IMG/VR virus record: IMGVR_UViG_3300007538_006617
Location: 1-28,694 of that record
Length of the DNA: 28,694 bases
From: a virus
Reading direction: 5' to 3' (one strand)
Shown in pieces: positions 8,348-16,235 of the stretch; the first letter of the stretch is position 1; each line of letters starts with the position of its first letter. The notes beneath the pieces are model-generated. The model searched no databases, had not been told where the DNA came from, and saw only the letters and a program-made list of their open reading frames with translations. The position numbers and the translations under genes were made by a program.

Positions 8348-8354
8348 CTTTAAT

Positions 8355-8687
8355 TTAAAAAAAATCAGGGTTTGGTAATCTATCCGAATATATTAGATAA
8401 TATTCATTTAAAAACGATATTATTTCTTCTTGGTCTAACTCATCATCGTCATCAAAAAAACTACCGAAGAACTCATCATTATTTTCATCATCATCGTCTT
8501 CATTATACATCTCGATTAAATTACTTTCAGTAAAATCATCAAAATTATACCCAAAAGACGTTACTTCATCTAATTGTATTTGGTCTGTTCTTATTTCATC
8601 ATCACCATCAATAGTTAATCTAAAAGTAACTTCTAGTATTTCTGATGTTTCATTTATGTAATAAGATACTAATTCTTTAATTTCCAT
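8355..8687 (-). CDS. Acidic hypothetical protein (110 aa)
   Basis: No family is recognised. Residues 1-45 look like an ordered alpha/beta unit (ELVSYYINETSEILEVTFRLTIDG), while residues 50-95 are dominated by Asp and Glu, including YNEDDDDENNDEFF and FFDDDDELDQEE. The acidic stretch may mimic nucleic acid or bind basic proteins or metal ions, but nothing proves this. A strong terminator follows it. No TATTTAT element is visible upstream. Confidence 0.6.
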   Translation of the reverse strand: MEIKELVSYYINETSEILEVTFRLTIDGDDEIRTDQIQLDEVTSFGYNFDDFTESNLIEMYNEDDDDENNDEFFGSFFDDDDELDQEEIISFLNEYYLIYSDRLPNPDFF

Positions 8688-8750
8688 GTTATTATTAATT
8701 AGTTGTGTTTATAACAAAGAAATATCTATAAAATATTAAAAAGACAAGAT

Positions 8751-9281
8751 TTAATTATATTTTTTAAATCTATTAAAAATATCAATTGATTCTTGGATAT
8801 TAAAAGAGATTTCACCCATTTCGTCTTCGTCAAAATCATCACCAAAAACATCTTCTTCCCAATTATCCTCATAATTATCGTCATCATCCAAATCATGGTC
8901 AAAATATTCACCATCAGTTTCAGGACTCATTAATACCATAATTTCATTTTCAGTATCATCTACATCTACAGTTCCGTTTGGTAAATCGTATGGACCGTCA
9001 CCAATCATATCTAATTTTTCACCTAAACTCATATAGTATTCATCATCAACGATATCCTCATTTTCTGTAACACTTTCATTTATACCCATATTCCTATAAG
9101 TCATAACATCACCTTGATTGTTAACAGTAATACCACCCTTATCATTGGCGTAATCTTGGGTATATAATGGTTGCATGTTTGAAGTAACATTATTTGTTGC
9201 ATAACCATTATACAACTCTTTGTGTTTGTCGAGGATATTTTCTTTCTCCTCATTATTCATCTTGAAAAAATATGCATTCAT
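8751..9281 (-). CDS. Acidic protein with NEEKENIL-type N-terminus
   Basis: 176 aa from the ATG at 9281; a second in-frame ATG at 9260 gives MNNEEKENILDKHKELYNGYAT, which fits the E-E-K-x-x-I-x-x-x-(H/L)-Y leader pattern of other proteins here better and may be the true start. The middle contains VTENEDIVDDEYYMSLGEKL; the last third is extremely acidic (HDLDDDDNYEDNWEEDVFG). A TATTTATA element lies 14 bases before the first ATG. I read it as a probable virion or head-associated small protein on the basis of the leader only. Confidence 0.6.
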   Translation of the reverse strand: MNAYFFKMNNEEKENILDKHKELYNGYATNNVTSNMQPLYTQDYANDKGGITVNNQGDVMTYRNMGINESVTENEDIVDDEYYMSLGEKLDMIGDGPYDLPNGTVDVDDTENEIMVLMSPETDGEYFDHDLDDDDNYEDNWEEDVFGDDFDEDEMGEISFNIQESIDIFNRFKKYN

Positions 9282-9295
9282 GTCTTTCTTTTAGT

Positions 9296-9303
9296 TATAA
9301 ATA
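9296..9303 (-). promoter_or_regulatory. TATTTATA element before the NEEKENIL protein
   Basis: Minus-strand TATTTATA ending 14 bases before the ATG at 9281, in the gap between divergent genes. Confidence 0.45.
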
Positions 9304-9340
9304 TATTGATAGGTAAGAATGTTTTAATTATAATTATAGT

Positions 9341-9649
9341 ATGAAAGTAGATATTAATGAATATGCTGAAGGGGCGATATTATTAGATGGTCTTGAATCG
9401 GCAATTGTGGGTATAACAGATGAATTTGGCACAGGTCGTAGAATGTTATACTCAAAAGATAAAATCATTTCAATTCTCCAAGAAAGAGATGGAATGACTT
9501 GGTCTGAAGCCGAAGAATTCTTTGATTATAATATCAAGGGTGGTTATTTTGGTGAACAAAATCCCGTATTTTTAGAATTATCATTAACACCAATGAAAAA
9601 TGATGAAGGTGATTGGGAATTTGATTTTGACTTTAACTCAGAAGAGTAA
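9341..9649 (+). CDS. Conserved phage hypothetical protein (102 aa)
   Basis: A small acidic alpha/beta protein. The segment FGTGRRMLYSKDKIISILQERDGMTWSEAEEFFDYNI resembles a conserved unnamed protein common in large phages, in which a GxGRR(M/V)(L/I)YS strand is followed by a helix-turn-helix-like pair (ISILQERDGMTWSEAEEFF). Function is unknown. The final 12 bases overlap the end of the convergent gene at 9638. No clear promoter motif is visible in its 60-base upstream gap beyond AT-rich sequence. Confidence 0.7.
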   Translation: MKVDINEYAEGAILLDGLESAIVGITDEFGTGRRMLYSKDKIISILQERDGMTWSEAEEFFDYNIKGGYFGEQNPVFLELSLTPMKNDEGDWEFDFDFNSEE

Positions 9650-10330
9650 CATATAGTTTTGAACCACCGCCTGAGAGAATCTTCTTAGTTCACGATTGAT
9701 TTGTTGTAAATCGGCTTCCTTACCGTTAGCCTCCAAATACTTAATAATTCCATGAACCATTTCTGATTGAGCTTGGTCTGCCATATCTAACAACTCGTCA
9801 AATTTTTCTTCATTAGGGATATCTTTGTATTTGAACTCGTGTTTAAGTCTTTCCCTACCAATATAAAGATAAGGTGATGCCGCGAACATATTGGTAATAC
9901 CTGAGTCTCTAAGAGTTAACAAATATTTTCTTAAGAACTGAGCGTTAAAGTATTTGAATACATCGGCATTACTACCACTAATCACTTTCTTAAAACTATC
10001 AATATTCATTTCAAGAATACTTTCAACCATTTTACTTTTTTTAAGTAATTTTTGTTCTTTACTATTATTTTTAATAACCGATTTAAACTCAGACTCTTTT
10101 AATTTGTTTTTTTTTCTTTTAGTAATATTTTCTTCAGTATCCCACATATCAACACTTGATATAATCGCCAATAGACCACCATTATCCCATTTTACATAGT
10201 ATTGGTCATCACCAAATAACTTTGAGTGCCTTAATACAGTTCCAGCGGTACCTGGAGGAATTGTTGATATTTCATCTTCCATATGTAAAATAACAACTCT
10301 GTCACCAACTTTTAATTCGGGATTAATCAT
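9638..10330 (-). CDS. Protein with N-terminal DUF4314-like SH3 barrel
   Basis: 230 aa. Residues 7-65 (VGDRVVILHMEDE, PPGTAGTV, YYVKWDNGG) match the small-barrel pattern of DUF4314-like/KOW-type domains. Residues 70-110 form a lysine-rich linker, and the rest is all-helical (FKKVISGSNADVFKYF, LLTLRDSGITNMFAASPYLYIGRERLKHEF, QQINRELRRFSQAVVQNYMLLF). The protein may bind nucleic acid or form part of the particle; neither is shown. A TATTTATT element lies 17 bases upstream, back to back with one for the divergent gene at 10378. Confidence 0.65.
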   Translation of the reverse strand: MINPELKVGDRVVILHMEDEISTIPPGTAGTVLRHSKLFGDDQYYVKWDNGGLLAIISSVDMWDTEENITKRKKNKLKESEFKSVIKNNSKEQKLLKKSKMVESILEMNIDSFKKVISGSNADVFKYFNAQFLRKYLLTLRDSGITNMFAASPYLYIGRERLKHEFKYKDIPNEEKFDELLDMADQAQSEMVHGIIKYLEANGKEADLQQINRELRRFSQAVVQNYMLLF

Positions 10331-10347
10331 TTAACGCAATATTTAAT

Positions 10348-10372
10348 AATAAATAGTATCAAAGTATTTATT
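10348..10372. promoter_or_regulatory. Divergent pair of TATTTATT elements
   Basis: AATAAATA and TATTTATT form the arms of an inverted repeat with a 9-base centre. One arm faces the gene starting at 10330 (17 bases away), the other faces the gene starting at 10378 (5 bases away). Confidence 0.5.
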
Positions 10373-10377
10373 AGTAT

Positions 10378-11013
10378 ATGAACAAAACCATTTTAATAAA
10401 CGAGGGTCAAAAAAAATTGATTTTAAAAGAATCAATTAATGATAGTTTTGGAGAAATAATTAAAGGTAGTTATGAATTTACCAAAAAAATTATAAAAATG
10501 TCTTCAGAACAAATGGGTATGAATTTAGAATTCTTACTAACATGGGGAGCTAGTATTGGTGGTTTTGTCGGTCCATTAAACGATTTTATTGCAGGTAAAT
10601 TCCCTGAATTAAGTGATATGGAATTAAGTTTAATCATAACTGGTGTTATTTCGCTATACTATATTGATAATAAAGAAACCGTAAAAAAAATATTAGGTAA
10701 AATAAAAGAAGTAGGTTTGTATGATGAATTTGGCGTATTACTTAAAAAAAGTGGTGAGTTAAAAAGTACGTTTGTTGATTTTATTACAAGTTTAAATATA
10801 ACCCTACATAAGGTAACAAATATTATGTCTTATGCATTTATAATACCAATTATACCAATAATTTATGAATCAGTTAATAGTGGTGTTATAAGTTCTTCAG
10901 ATTATAAAGAAATTGCGTTAAGACTAAGTTCTTTTGGTTTGTTAACCGTTGCTGGTGTTTTAGTTAGAGAGTTGTTTGGTAAATTAATTAAGAGATTTAG
11001 TAATCACCGTTAA
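10378..11013 (+). CDS. Membrane protein with LINE-type leader, possible holin
   Basis: 211 aa. The N-terminus MNKTILINEGQKKLILKES carries L-I-N-E and L-K-E sites like the leaders of other proteins here. Hydrophobic segments follow at about residues 55-75 (LLTWGASIGGFVGPL), 82-95 (LSLIITGVISLYYI), 147-165 (IMSYAFIIPIIPIIY) and 183-198 (LSSFGLLTVAGVLV), so three or four membrane spans are likely. Multi-span phage proteins of this size can be holins or head/tail membrane components; I cannot choose. It overlaps the convergent gene by 17 bases. Confidence 0.65.
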   Translation: MNKTILINEGQKKLILKESINDSFGEIIKGSYEFTKKIIKMSSEQMGMNLEFLLTWGASIGGFVGPLNDFIAGKFPELSDMELSLIITGVISLYYIDNKETVKKILGKIKEVGLYDEFGVLLKKSGELKSTFVDFITSLNITLHKVTNIMSYAFIIPIIPIIYESVNSGVISSSDYKEIALRLSSFGLLTVAGVLVRELFGKLIKRFSNHR

Positions 11014-11761
11014 CAAAGTCGTCAATTTTTGATGTAAATAAATCAAGACCAACATCGTGGTTTTGTGAGTCAACTTTTATCCCTAAAAATTCAGTGTAGT
11101 AAAAAATACCATATACGTAATAGTCACAATACCTCGAATCCATATCGTCGTTTAATAAACTCCAAGCAACATCAGTACTACTAATTCTTTCGTTATCAAA
11201 CACAAATGGTAATGAACCACATATAAACTCAGCAAAATCCTTGTCAGTCACTTCTTGTGAAACACCATTGATTAAAAAGTCCGTAACTTTACCATCATAG
11301 TAAAATGTCAAACCAGTCTCATCCTCATTTGGTTCAACCTTAGATAAATCATAATCACAAATAAAGGTTACTTCAGCTATTTGTCGATTAAGATACATTT
11401 GTCTAGTTAATTTTCCTGAATGATATTTAACACCTTTCATTAATTTTTTAACAAACTTATCGGATATTGAATAATTAGAAATACTAACTTCCTCACCATT
11501 AAATAGAGTTTGGAATATATCGATATCAAGGTTATCGTCAATACCTATAATTTTTTTTATCTCATCGGTAATGTCAGGGACCGCACAATCATAAAATATA
11601 TCGTATATGTAAGATGTGTAATCTTCAGTTGGGATAACATTTAAATCTGTTGCAATCCATTCATCGTCCCTTATGTTTGAGTTGTTAAACTCTATAAGGT
11701 ATTTACCTTTCCTATGTTTAATCTTCTCAAGGTATTTTATTACCGCATCTAATTTACCCAT
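10997..11761 (-). CDS. Hypothetical protein coupled to a zincin-like gene
   Basis: A 254-aa soluble acidic protein; no family is recognised. It is rich in Asp, Tyr and Ile, with beta-rich stretches such as VTFICDYDLSKVEPNEDE and LTFYYDGKVTDFLINGV, and a C-terminal Tyr-rich patch (YCDYYVYGIFYYTEF). Its ATG shares one base with the stop of the upstream zincin gene (TAATG), so the two are translated together and may act together, for example as a protease and its partner. This partnership is inference from coupling alone. Confidence 0.6.
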   Translation of the reverse strand: MGKLDAVIKYLEKIKHRKGKYLIEFNNSNIRDDEWIATDLNVIPTEDYTSYIYDIFYDCAVPDITDEIKKIIGIDDNLDIDIFQTLFNGEEVSISNYSISDKFVKKLMKGVKYHSGKLTRQMYLNRQIAEVTFICDYDLSKVEPNEDETGLTFYYDGKVTDFLINGVSQEVTDKDFAEFICGSLPFVFDNERISSTDVAWSLLNDDMDSRYCDYYVYGIFYYTEFLGIKVDSQNHDVGLDLFTSKIDDFVNGDY

Positions 11762-12735
11762 TATTGTTTATAACTTAAAATTTTATCAATAATAAGATTA
11801 ACTTCATCATTATTTAAACCGTGTATGTCTTTATTATTATCAAACCAATTTTTGGCAACATCCTTTATAGGTTTTTTGGTTAATTTTGATAATCTTTTAA
11901 AACCTTGGTATTGTGCAGGTATTTCATGCTCTTGTGAGTAGTAAGCCAAAGACTCTTCGGGCTCTTCATCTTTATCCATAAATTCACCCCTATATTCTTG
12001 CATACCATGCTCAAGTTCATGACCTAATAGTTCGTTTAATTCACCAACTAAATCATATAATTGTGATTGTATTTTATTTGGGTTAAAAACTACTAAAATT
12101 TCAACAACTTGTTCCCCATCAACATAGTATCCATTAATCATAAACCTGTCAATTTTTTTATCTGTTTTTAGAGTTAATTCAACACTAAAATCAAATGGTG
12201 GTCTACTAAAAGAATATTCTTCATAATCGTCAGGTAAATAAAAAAAACCTCTTTTTTTATTTTTAACTTTAGTAATAACATCTTTAACAACAGTTCTAAT
12301 AGCTTCTTTATTCATTTTTGATTCACTAATTATTTTTTTGTTTAAACTATACCTAATAATATTCTCTTTTAATTTATCATCAACAGTGATATTTGATAAT
12401 AAGACTCTAACATTAGTTCCTGCAAATATAGTTAAAATATCTTTAATTTCCTCAAGTAATTTATAATTCACATCACTATTCATTATCACGAGTTTTACCG
12501 CATCACCATCATTCAATCTTTTTATAAAATCACTTTTTAATTTAATAATATTAACATCAACTTTAAGGTAGTGCATATATTCACCGATGGTAATCATTTG
12601 TTTATAACCTGATAAACTAATGGTATAGTCAAAATCTATTTGGTGTCGAATACTTGAGAACATAGGTCCTCTATAAGTAAAAACCTTATTAGACAATAGT
12701 TTATTAGTAATCTCTATTTGTTTTTCTGACAACAT
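11761..12735 (-). CDS. Putative zinc metallopeptidase (HELEH zincin)
   Basis: 324 aa. The catalytic signature H239-E-L-E-H243 sits in LLGHELEHGMQEY, and a downstream E-H-E (residues 269-271) in a helix could give the third, glutamate zinc ligand as in gluzincins. An internal segment at about 137-155 (SESKMNKEAIRTVVKDVITK) repeats the amphipathic pattern of the leaders seen on other proteins. It is probably a virion-associated or maturation peptidase; the substrate is unknown. A TATTTATA element ends 4 bases before the ATG (12740-12747), so a leaderless or very short 5' end is possible. Confidence 0.7.
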   Translation of the reverse strand: MLSEKQIEITNKLLSNKVFTYRGPMFSSIRHQIDFDYTISLSGYKQMITIGEYMHYLKVDVNIIKLKSDFIKRLNDGDAVKLVIMNSDVNYKLLEEIKDILTIFAGTNVRVLLSNITVDDKLKENIIRYSLNKKIISESKMNKEAIRTVVKDVITKVKNKKRGFFYLPDDYEEYSFSRPPFDFSVELTLKTDKKIDRFMINGYYVDGEQVVEILVVFNPNKIQSQLYDLVGELNELLGHELEHGMQEYRGEFMDKDEEPEESLAYYSQEHEIPAQYQGFKRLSKLTKKPIKDVAKNWFDNNKDIHGLNNDEVNLIIDKILSYKQ

Positions 12736-12783
12736 ATCCTATAAATACTTTTTTTTAAGGAATTGTTTCATTATACTTTACCT

Positions 12784-13203
12784 ATGGAACTTCTAAACAC
12801 TCACCCAATCAAAAAATCCGACTTAGGATTCCACGGAAATCTCTTCGGTGGAAAATTATTAGCGTGGATTGACGCTGCCGCGGCAGGATATTCGATGCAA
12901 TTATGTGACACACCAAGAATGGTCACAGTATCAATCGATAAATGTTTTTTTGAAAAACCTGCGAAGGAAGGTCAACTACTTAAAATATACGGAAAACCAT
13001 CCTCAATAGGTAATACTTCAGTAACACTTTATATGGAAGCTAGGGCACATAATGTTTACACTGGGTCACAAACAATAATTTTAAAAACAAATATTAGATT
13101 TGTCTCAATTGACAATGAAGGTAACCCAATTCCAATAAGTGAACGAGGTAAAAGAAAAATACAACAAACAATAGATTTAGAAAACAATGAAGAACATGAA
13201 TAA
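12784..13203 (+). CDS. Hotdog-fold acyl-CoA thioesterase
   Basis: A YciA/ACOT-type thioesterase of 139 aa from ATG 12784; an in-frame TTG at 12763 would add 7 residues, but an AAGGA lies too close to it (12757-12761). The active-site helix reads HGNLFGGKLLAWIDAAAAG, with N19 and D30 at the positions used by bacterial acyl-CoA thioesterases, followed by VTVSIDKCFFEKPAKEG and a beta-sheet ending FVSIDNEGNP. The reaction is hydrolysis of an acyl-CoA to a free acid and CoA. It is followed by an overlapping IMPDH/GMPR-like gene. In a phage this is an unusual auxiliary gene, perhaps remodelling lipid or acyl pools. Confidence 0.85.
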   Translation: MELLNTHPIKKSDLGFHGNLFGGKLLAWIDAAAAGYSMQLCDTPRMVTVSIDKCFFEKPAKEGQLLKIYGKPSSIGNTSVTLYMEARAHNVYTGSQTIILKTNIRFVSIDNEGNPIPISERGKRKIQQTIDLENNEEHE

Positions 13204-14224
13204 AAAGAAGTTTGATTTTAAAGATATTACTATTGTACCTGAAATAGTATCATCTATCTCAAGTCGTAAAGAAATTAATATTTTCACAGAAGATAAAAAA
13301 TTACCTTTAATTGTGTCACCAATGGATACTGTTGTAGATAATGAAAACTATTTTAAATTCTTAAATAAAGATATGGTTGTTTGTCTACCTAGAGGTGAGT
13401 CTCAGATTAATGATGTTTTTTGGTCACTATCTTTGGAAGATTTTGATTTAATAATATATAATGAAATTATTATGGAAGCGGATGAACCTGTTCATATTTT
13501 AGTTGATATTGCAAACGGCCATATTGAAAAATTACATAATCTTTGTGAAAAGTTCGTGAAACAAAACAAAAAAAATATTCATAAACTTATGGTTGGTAAT
13601 GTGGCAAATCCTAAAACATATGCGACTTTATCTGAAATAGGTGTCGACTATGTTAGAGTTGGTATTGGTGGTGGTTCAGGGTGTTTAACTTCCGCGAATA
13701 CAGGTATTCATTACCCTATGGCGTCACTAATTAACGAAAGTTTTAAATTAAAGAAAACTAATAATTACAAAACAAAAATAGTCGCCGATGGTGGATTTAA
13801 AAATTACGATGATATTATTAAGGCGTTAGCACTAGGTGCTGATTATGTAATGTTAGGTGGTATATTAAATAAAACATTAGAGTCTTGTTCTCAAACAAAA
13901 TTATTTAATTTAATACCTCTTAATGAGAATATCAGTAATACAATATGGATTAAATACCCTTTTTTAAGAAAATATATGTATAAAAACTTTAGAGGTATGA
14001 GTACTAAAGAAGTTCAAAGAAAATGGGGTAAATTAAAATTAACAACGTCTGAAGGTATTAGTAAAACTAACAAAGTAGAATATACTTTAAGTCAATGGGT
14101 TGATAATTTTAACGACTATTTAAGGTCGGCAATGTCATACACCAATTCAAGAAATTTAGAAGATTTTAAAAATTGTGAAATTGTTTTTATCACCAAAAAC
14201 GCACTTGAGCGTTTCGACAAATAA
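13187..14224 (+). CDS. IMP dehydrogenase / GMP reductase family protein
   Basis: A 345-aa TIM-barrel enzyme. PLIVSPMDTVVD near residue 40 and VDIANGH near 107 match strands of the family. GIGGGSGCLTSANTGIHYP places the catalytic cysteine at about residue 166; IVADGGFKNYDDIIKALALGADYVMLGG (198-225) is the phosphate-binding region, and FRGMSTKEVQ plus LRSAMSYTNSR the C-terminal flap. No CBS insert is present. The family interconverts IMP with XMP or GMP; the GMP reductase reaction (GMP to IMP) and the IMPDH reaction cannot be told apart here. An alternative ATG at 13196 also overlaps the thioesterase stop. Likely role: purine supply for phage replication. Confidence 0.85.
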   Translation: MKNMNKKKFDFKDITIVPEIVSSISSRKEINIFTEDKKLPLIVSPMDTVVDNENYFKFLNKDMVVCLPRGESQINDVFWSLSLEDFDLIIYNEIIMEADEPVHILVDIANGHIEKLHNLCEKFVKQNKKNIHKLMVGNVANPKTYATLSEIGVDYVRVGIGGGSGCLTSANTGIHYPMASLINESFKLKKTNNYKTKIVADGGFKNYDDIIKALALGADYVMLGGILNKTLESCSQTKLFNLIPLNENISNTIWIKYPFLRKYMYKNFRGMSTKEVQRKWGKLKLTTSEGISKTNKVEYTLSQWVDNFNDYLRSAMSYTNSRNLEDFKNCEIVFITKNALERFDK

Positions 14225-14776
14225 TTAAATGAACGTTATGGAGACTTTAAGGTCTCCATTTCCTTTTATAACTCTATGAAAAACTCCTTCAGGAATTAAA
14301 TAACTTTTACCAACCTCTAAAATAACGGGTAATTCGTTATCTAGTTGTACCTTCCAGTTATTAGATTCTAAAACCTTAACAATTCGGTCTTCTTTATCTC
14401 TGTGCCACTTTAATTCACCATCGTCAACAGATTCGGTAAAAACTCTAATTTTTTTATCTTCACTAATGGTTTCTTGATAAGGAGTTTTATCCTCAAACCA
14501 AACAGGTGTTTGATAATTAATAATGACTCTTGAAGATACTGAATCTTCACCCCCAAAATCTAACCCCATATAAACATAATGTTTAATAATCTTTTCAATT
14601 GTTTTATCATTAGTTTGCGGTTCGGTCTGAACAAATACAACAATTTCTTTGTATTTGTTTTCTTTTATGTTATCAATAGTCAATACAATGTCCTCGCCAG
14701 TTAAATCTTTAATTTTGGGCTCCGCAAATTTTGTTAAATAAGCTTGAACGATTCTTTTTAATACTCTGTTTGACAT
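14225..14776 (-). CDS. Conserved phage protein with cupin-like C-terminal domain
   Basis: 183 aa from the ATG at 14776, which shares a base with the upstream stop (TAATG). The N-terminus (SNRVLKRIVQAYLTKF) is an amphipathic helix like the leaders of neighbouring proteins but without an (I/L)xE site. The C-terminal third, LKWHRDKEDR, then VGKSYLIPEGVFHRVIKGNG, follows the two-motif layout of a cupin, with His in both motifs as possible metal ligands. Catalysis or sugar binding is possible but not shown. It abuts the IMPDH/GMPR-like gene with no spacer, and its 3' end contains a hairpin that may terminate that gene. Confidence 0.65.
   Translation of the reverse strand: MSNRVLKRIVQAYLTKFAEPKIKDLTGEDIVLTIDNIKENKYKEIVVFVQTEPQTNDKTIEKIIKHYVYMGLDFGGEDSVSSRVIINYQTPVWFEDKTPYQETISEDKKIRVFTESVDDGELKWHRDKEDRIVKVLESNNWKVQLDNELPVILEVGKSYLIPEGVFHRVIKGNGDLKVSITFI
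14238..14259 (+). terminator. Hairpin terminator embedded in a convergent coding tail
   Basis: Perfect 8-bp stem ATGGAGAC / GTCTCCAT with a 6-base loop, then TTTCCTTTT on the plus strand. It starts 14 bases after the stop of the IMPDH/GMPR-like gene but lies inside the last codons of the opposing cupin-like gene. Confidence 0.65.
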
Positions 14777-15351
14777 TACCAATAACCCCCATAAGTTTTA
14801 CCGCCCCATAAATGACCGTATCTATTAATTCTACACGCCCAATACCCTGCAGTCATTCTATCTTTTTTAGCTTTACAATTGTGTCTAGATGCAAAAGCCT
14901 TTCTAGCCTTTGGGTTTGAGACTTTAGCGGTTAGTCCTCCATGGACATCACCAAACGAGATTTTCTTTACTTTTTTAGTGGATGGGTTTTTAACATATAC
15001 CACATATTTTTTACCACCACCTGAATTTCTCATAGGTTTTCCTAATTGTACTTTTCTACCTTGGTATTCAGCCTCATTGATAGATTCCTCAATATAGGGT
15101 ACCTCTAATCTAACTATTTTACCTGTCGATAATTTAACTTGTTTTCCAAAATCAGACTCAACTAACCATCTATCATCTAAACCAATTTGTATTAAATTTT
15201 TATTATACAAATTTCTAACTTCATTAATTAAGTTAAAAAAGTTTTCAGAATATGGTCTATAAACGTTTTCGGTTAAAGATAAACCTTCATTTAGATGAAA
15301 CTCTAATTCTTTAGATATTTTGGTTTCTGTTATTAAATTTAATGGTGTCAT
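14776..15351 (-). CDS. Conserved phage protein with RHNC/WAC C-terminal domain
   Basis: 191 aa from the ATG at 15351, chosen because it follows the previous stop by one base (TAAAATG); an upstream start at 15390 would overlap that gene. The N-terminus holds several (I/L)xE sites (NLITET, FHLNEG, SLTENV). The C-terminal 90 residues, KKYVVYVKNPSTKKVKKISFGD, then ARKAFASRHNCKAKKD and YWACRIN, match a small domain recurring in large phages and giant viruses, with conserved His and Cys residues that may bind metal. The basic character suggests nucleic-acid or structural binding. Function is unknown. Confidence 0.7.
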   Translation of the reverse strand: MTPLNLITETKISKELEFHLNEGLSLTENVYRPYSENFFNLINEVRNLYNKNLIQIGLDDRWLVESDFGKQVKLSTGKIVRLEVPYIEESINEAEYQGRKVQLGKPMRNSGGGKKYVVYVKNPSTKKVKKISFGDVHGGLTAKVSNPKARKAFASRHNCKAKKDRMTAGYWACRINRYGHLWGGKTYGGYW

Positions 15352-15352
15352 T

Positions 15353-15568
15353 TTATTTAGAAAGTTTTTGAAAGTAAAAGTATAAGCCAAAACATACTGC
15401 CGAGATACAATACAAGATTAAATTGGCGTAGAATATACTGTTTGTTAGAGTAAAAAGATAATATTGTATTGCATCGAACCCAAATGGATTGAAGAACATT
15501 CCAAGCATTAAAAACTTCACAGATATGTTTTCGAGGAATATCTTCCTCCATGTCCTTATTGGATTCAT
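15353..15568 (-). CDS. Small membrane protein (71 aa)
   Basis: A basic, amphipathic N-terminus (NPIRTWRKIFLENISVK) is followed by two hydrophobic helices: FLMLGMFFNPFGFDAIQYYLF and FYANLILYCISAVCFGLYFYF, ending QKLSK. The overlapping reading frame beginning at 15575 is less protein-like, and only this frame leads neatly (TAA-A-ATG) into the next gene. The two-helix layout with an NPFGFD turn recurs in phage small membrane proteins of unknown role. A TATTTATA element (15614-15621) lies 45 bases upstream. Confidence 0.65.
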   Translation of the reverse strand: MNPIRTWRKIFLENISVKFLMLGMFFNPFGFDAIQYYLFTLTNSIFYANLILYCISAVCFGLYFYFQKLSK

Positions 15569-15613
15569 CGTCCATATTTTGGTATTTAAAGTTTATGTTT
15601 TTAAACCTTTTAA

Positions 15614-15661
15614 TATAAATACCTTGAATAATGGATAATTACAAATTATGAAATATTTATT
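15614..15661. promoter_or_regulatory. Divergent TATTTAT elements
   Basis: Minus-strand TATTTATA at 15614-15621 faces the three-gene operon starting at 15568, and plus-strand TATTTATT at 15654-15661 faces the gene at 15679 (17 bases away). Both point away from each other. Confidence 0.45.
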
Positions 15662-15678
15662 GTTTAAAGACCGTATAT

Positions 15679-16185
15679 ATGAGTAAGTTTATAATTAACG
15701 AAAAAGAAATTCGTAAGATTGTTAGAAAATACATCTTAGAACAAGTTAGTCCAAATGGTGAGCCAGAAAAAAAACAAAGATGTGTTTCACGTAATGTAAT
15801 TCCATTAAATGATATGGTAGGTCCATCCGATAGTTTTAAACCATATGCTGGTAAACTTTTAAGGAGAGATGGTGGTATTAATGGTATGACAGATACATTA
15901 GATATGTTAAGAACTTTGAGGTTACATCCTGACATTAATGATGGTGGAGAACATTTATCTTATAGTTTAATGAACCATTTAAATAAGTTTAGAAATAAAA
16001 ACTATTTTGACGAAACAAATGGTGGGTGTGTTAAAGCAATGGACAAAGTAATAGAGCTTTATCGTGAAAACGAACACGGTGAAGAGTTAGTTAAGGATAT
16101 TGAAAAAGTTTTAAAACACAATGACCCCACTCCAAGGGCAAAAGAATATCTAAAAAGATGTCTTGTGTTAGTTAAAGAAAAATAA
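15679..16185 (+). CDS. Hypothetical protein with IINE / ILEQ leader
   Basis: 168 aa. The N-terminus MSKFIINEKEIRKIVRKYILEQ combines both leader hallmarks: I-I-N-E at residues 6-8 and I-L-E-Q at 19-22, with a basic helix between. If cleaved after Glu21 the mature protein would begin QVSPNGEPEKK. The rest is helical and soluble, with repeated charged helices (YSLMNHLNKFRNKNYF, KVIELYRENEHGEELVKDIEKVL, RAKEYLKRCLVLVKEK). No family is recognised; virion assignment is inference from the leader. Two tandem hairpin terminators follow. Confidence 0.65.
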   Translation: MSKFIINEKEIRKIVRKYILEQVSPNGEPEKKQRCVSRNVIPLNDMVGPSDSFKPYAGKLLRRDGGINGMTDTLDMLRTLRLHPDINDGGEHLSYSLMNHLNKFRNKNYFDETNGGCVKAMDKVIELYRENEHGEELVKDIEKVLKHNDPTPRAKEYLKRCLVLVKEK

Positions 16186-16202
16186 TCCTCCTTTACGGGG
16201 GA
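16186..16202 (+). terminator. First of two tandem hairpins
   Basis: TCCTCC / GGGGGA stem (one wobble pair) with a TTTAC loop, directly after the stop of the preceding gene and followed by CTTTT. Confidence 0.5.
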
Positions 16203-16235
16203 CTTTTAGGACCGTTACTGTTAAGGTAACAAATT

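Noticed and set aside
15357-15575. Alternative frame overlapping the 71-aa membrane protein (start MDDESNKD)
   Set aside because: The other frame gives a coherent two-helix membrane protein and connects TAA-A-ATG to the next gene; this frame has neither.
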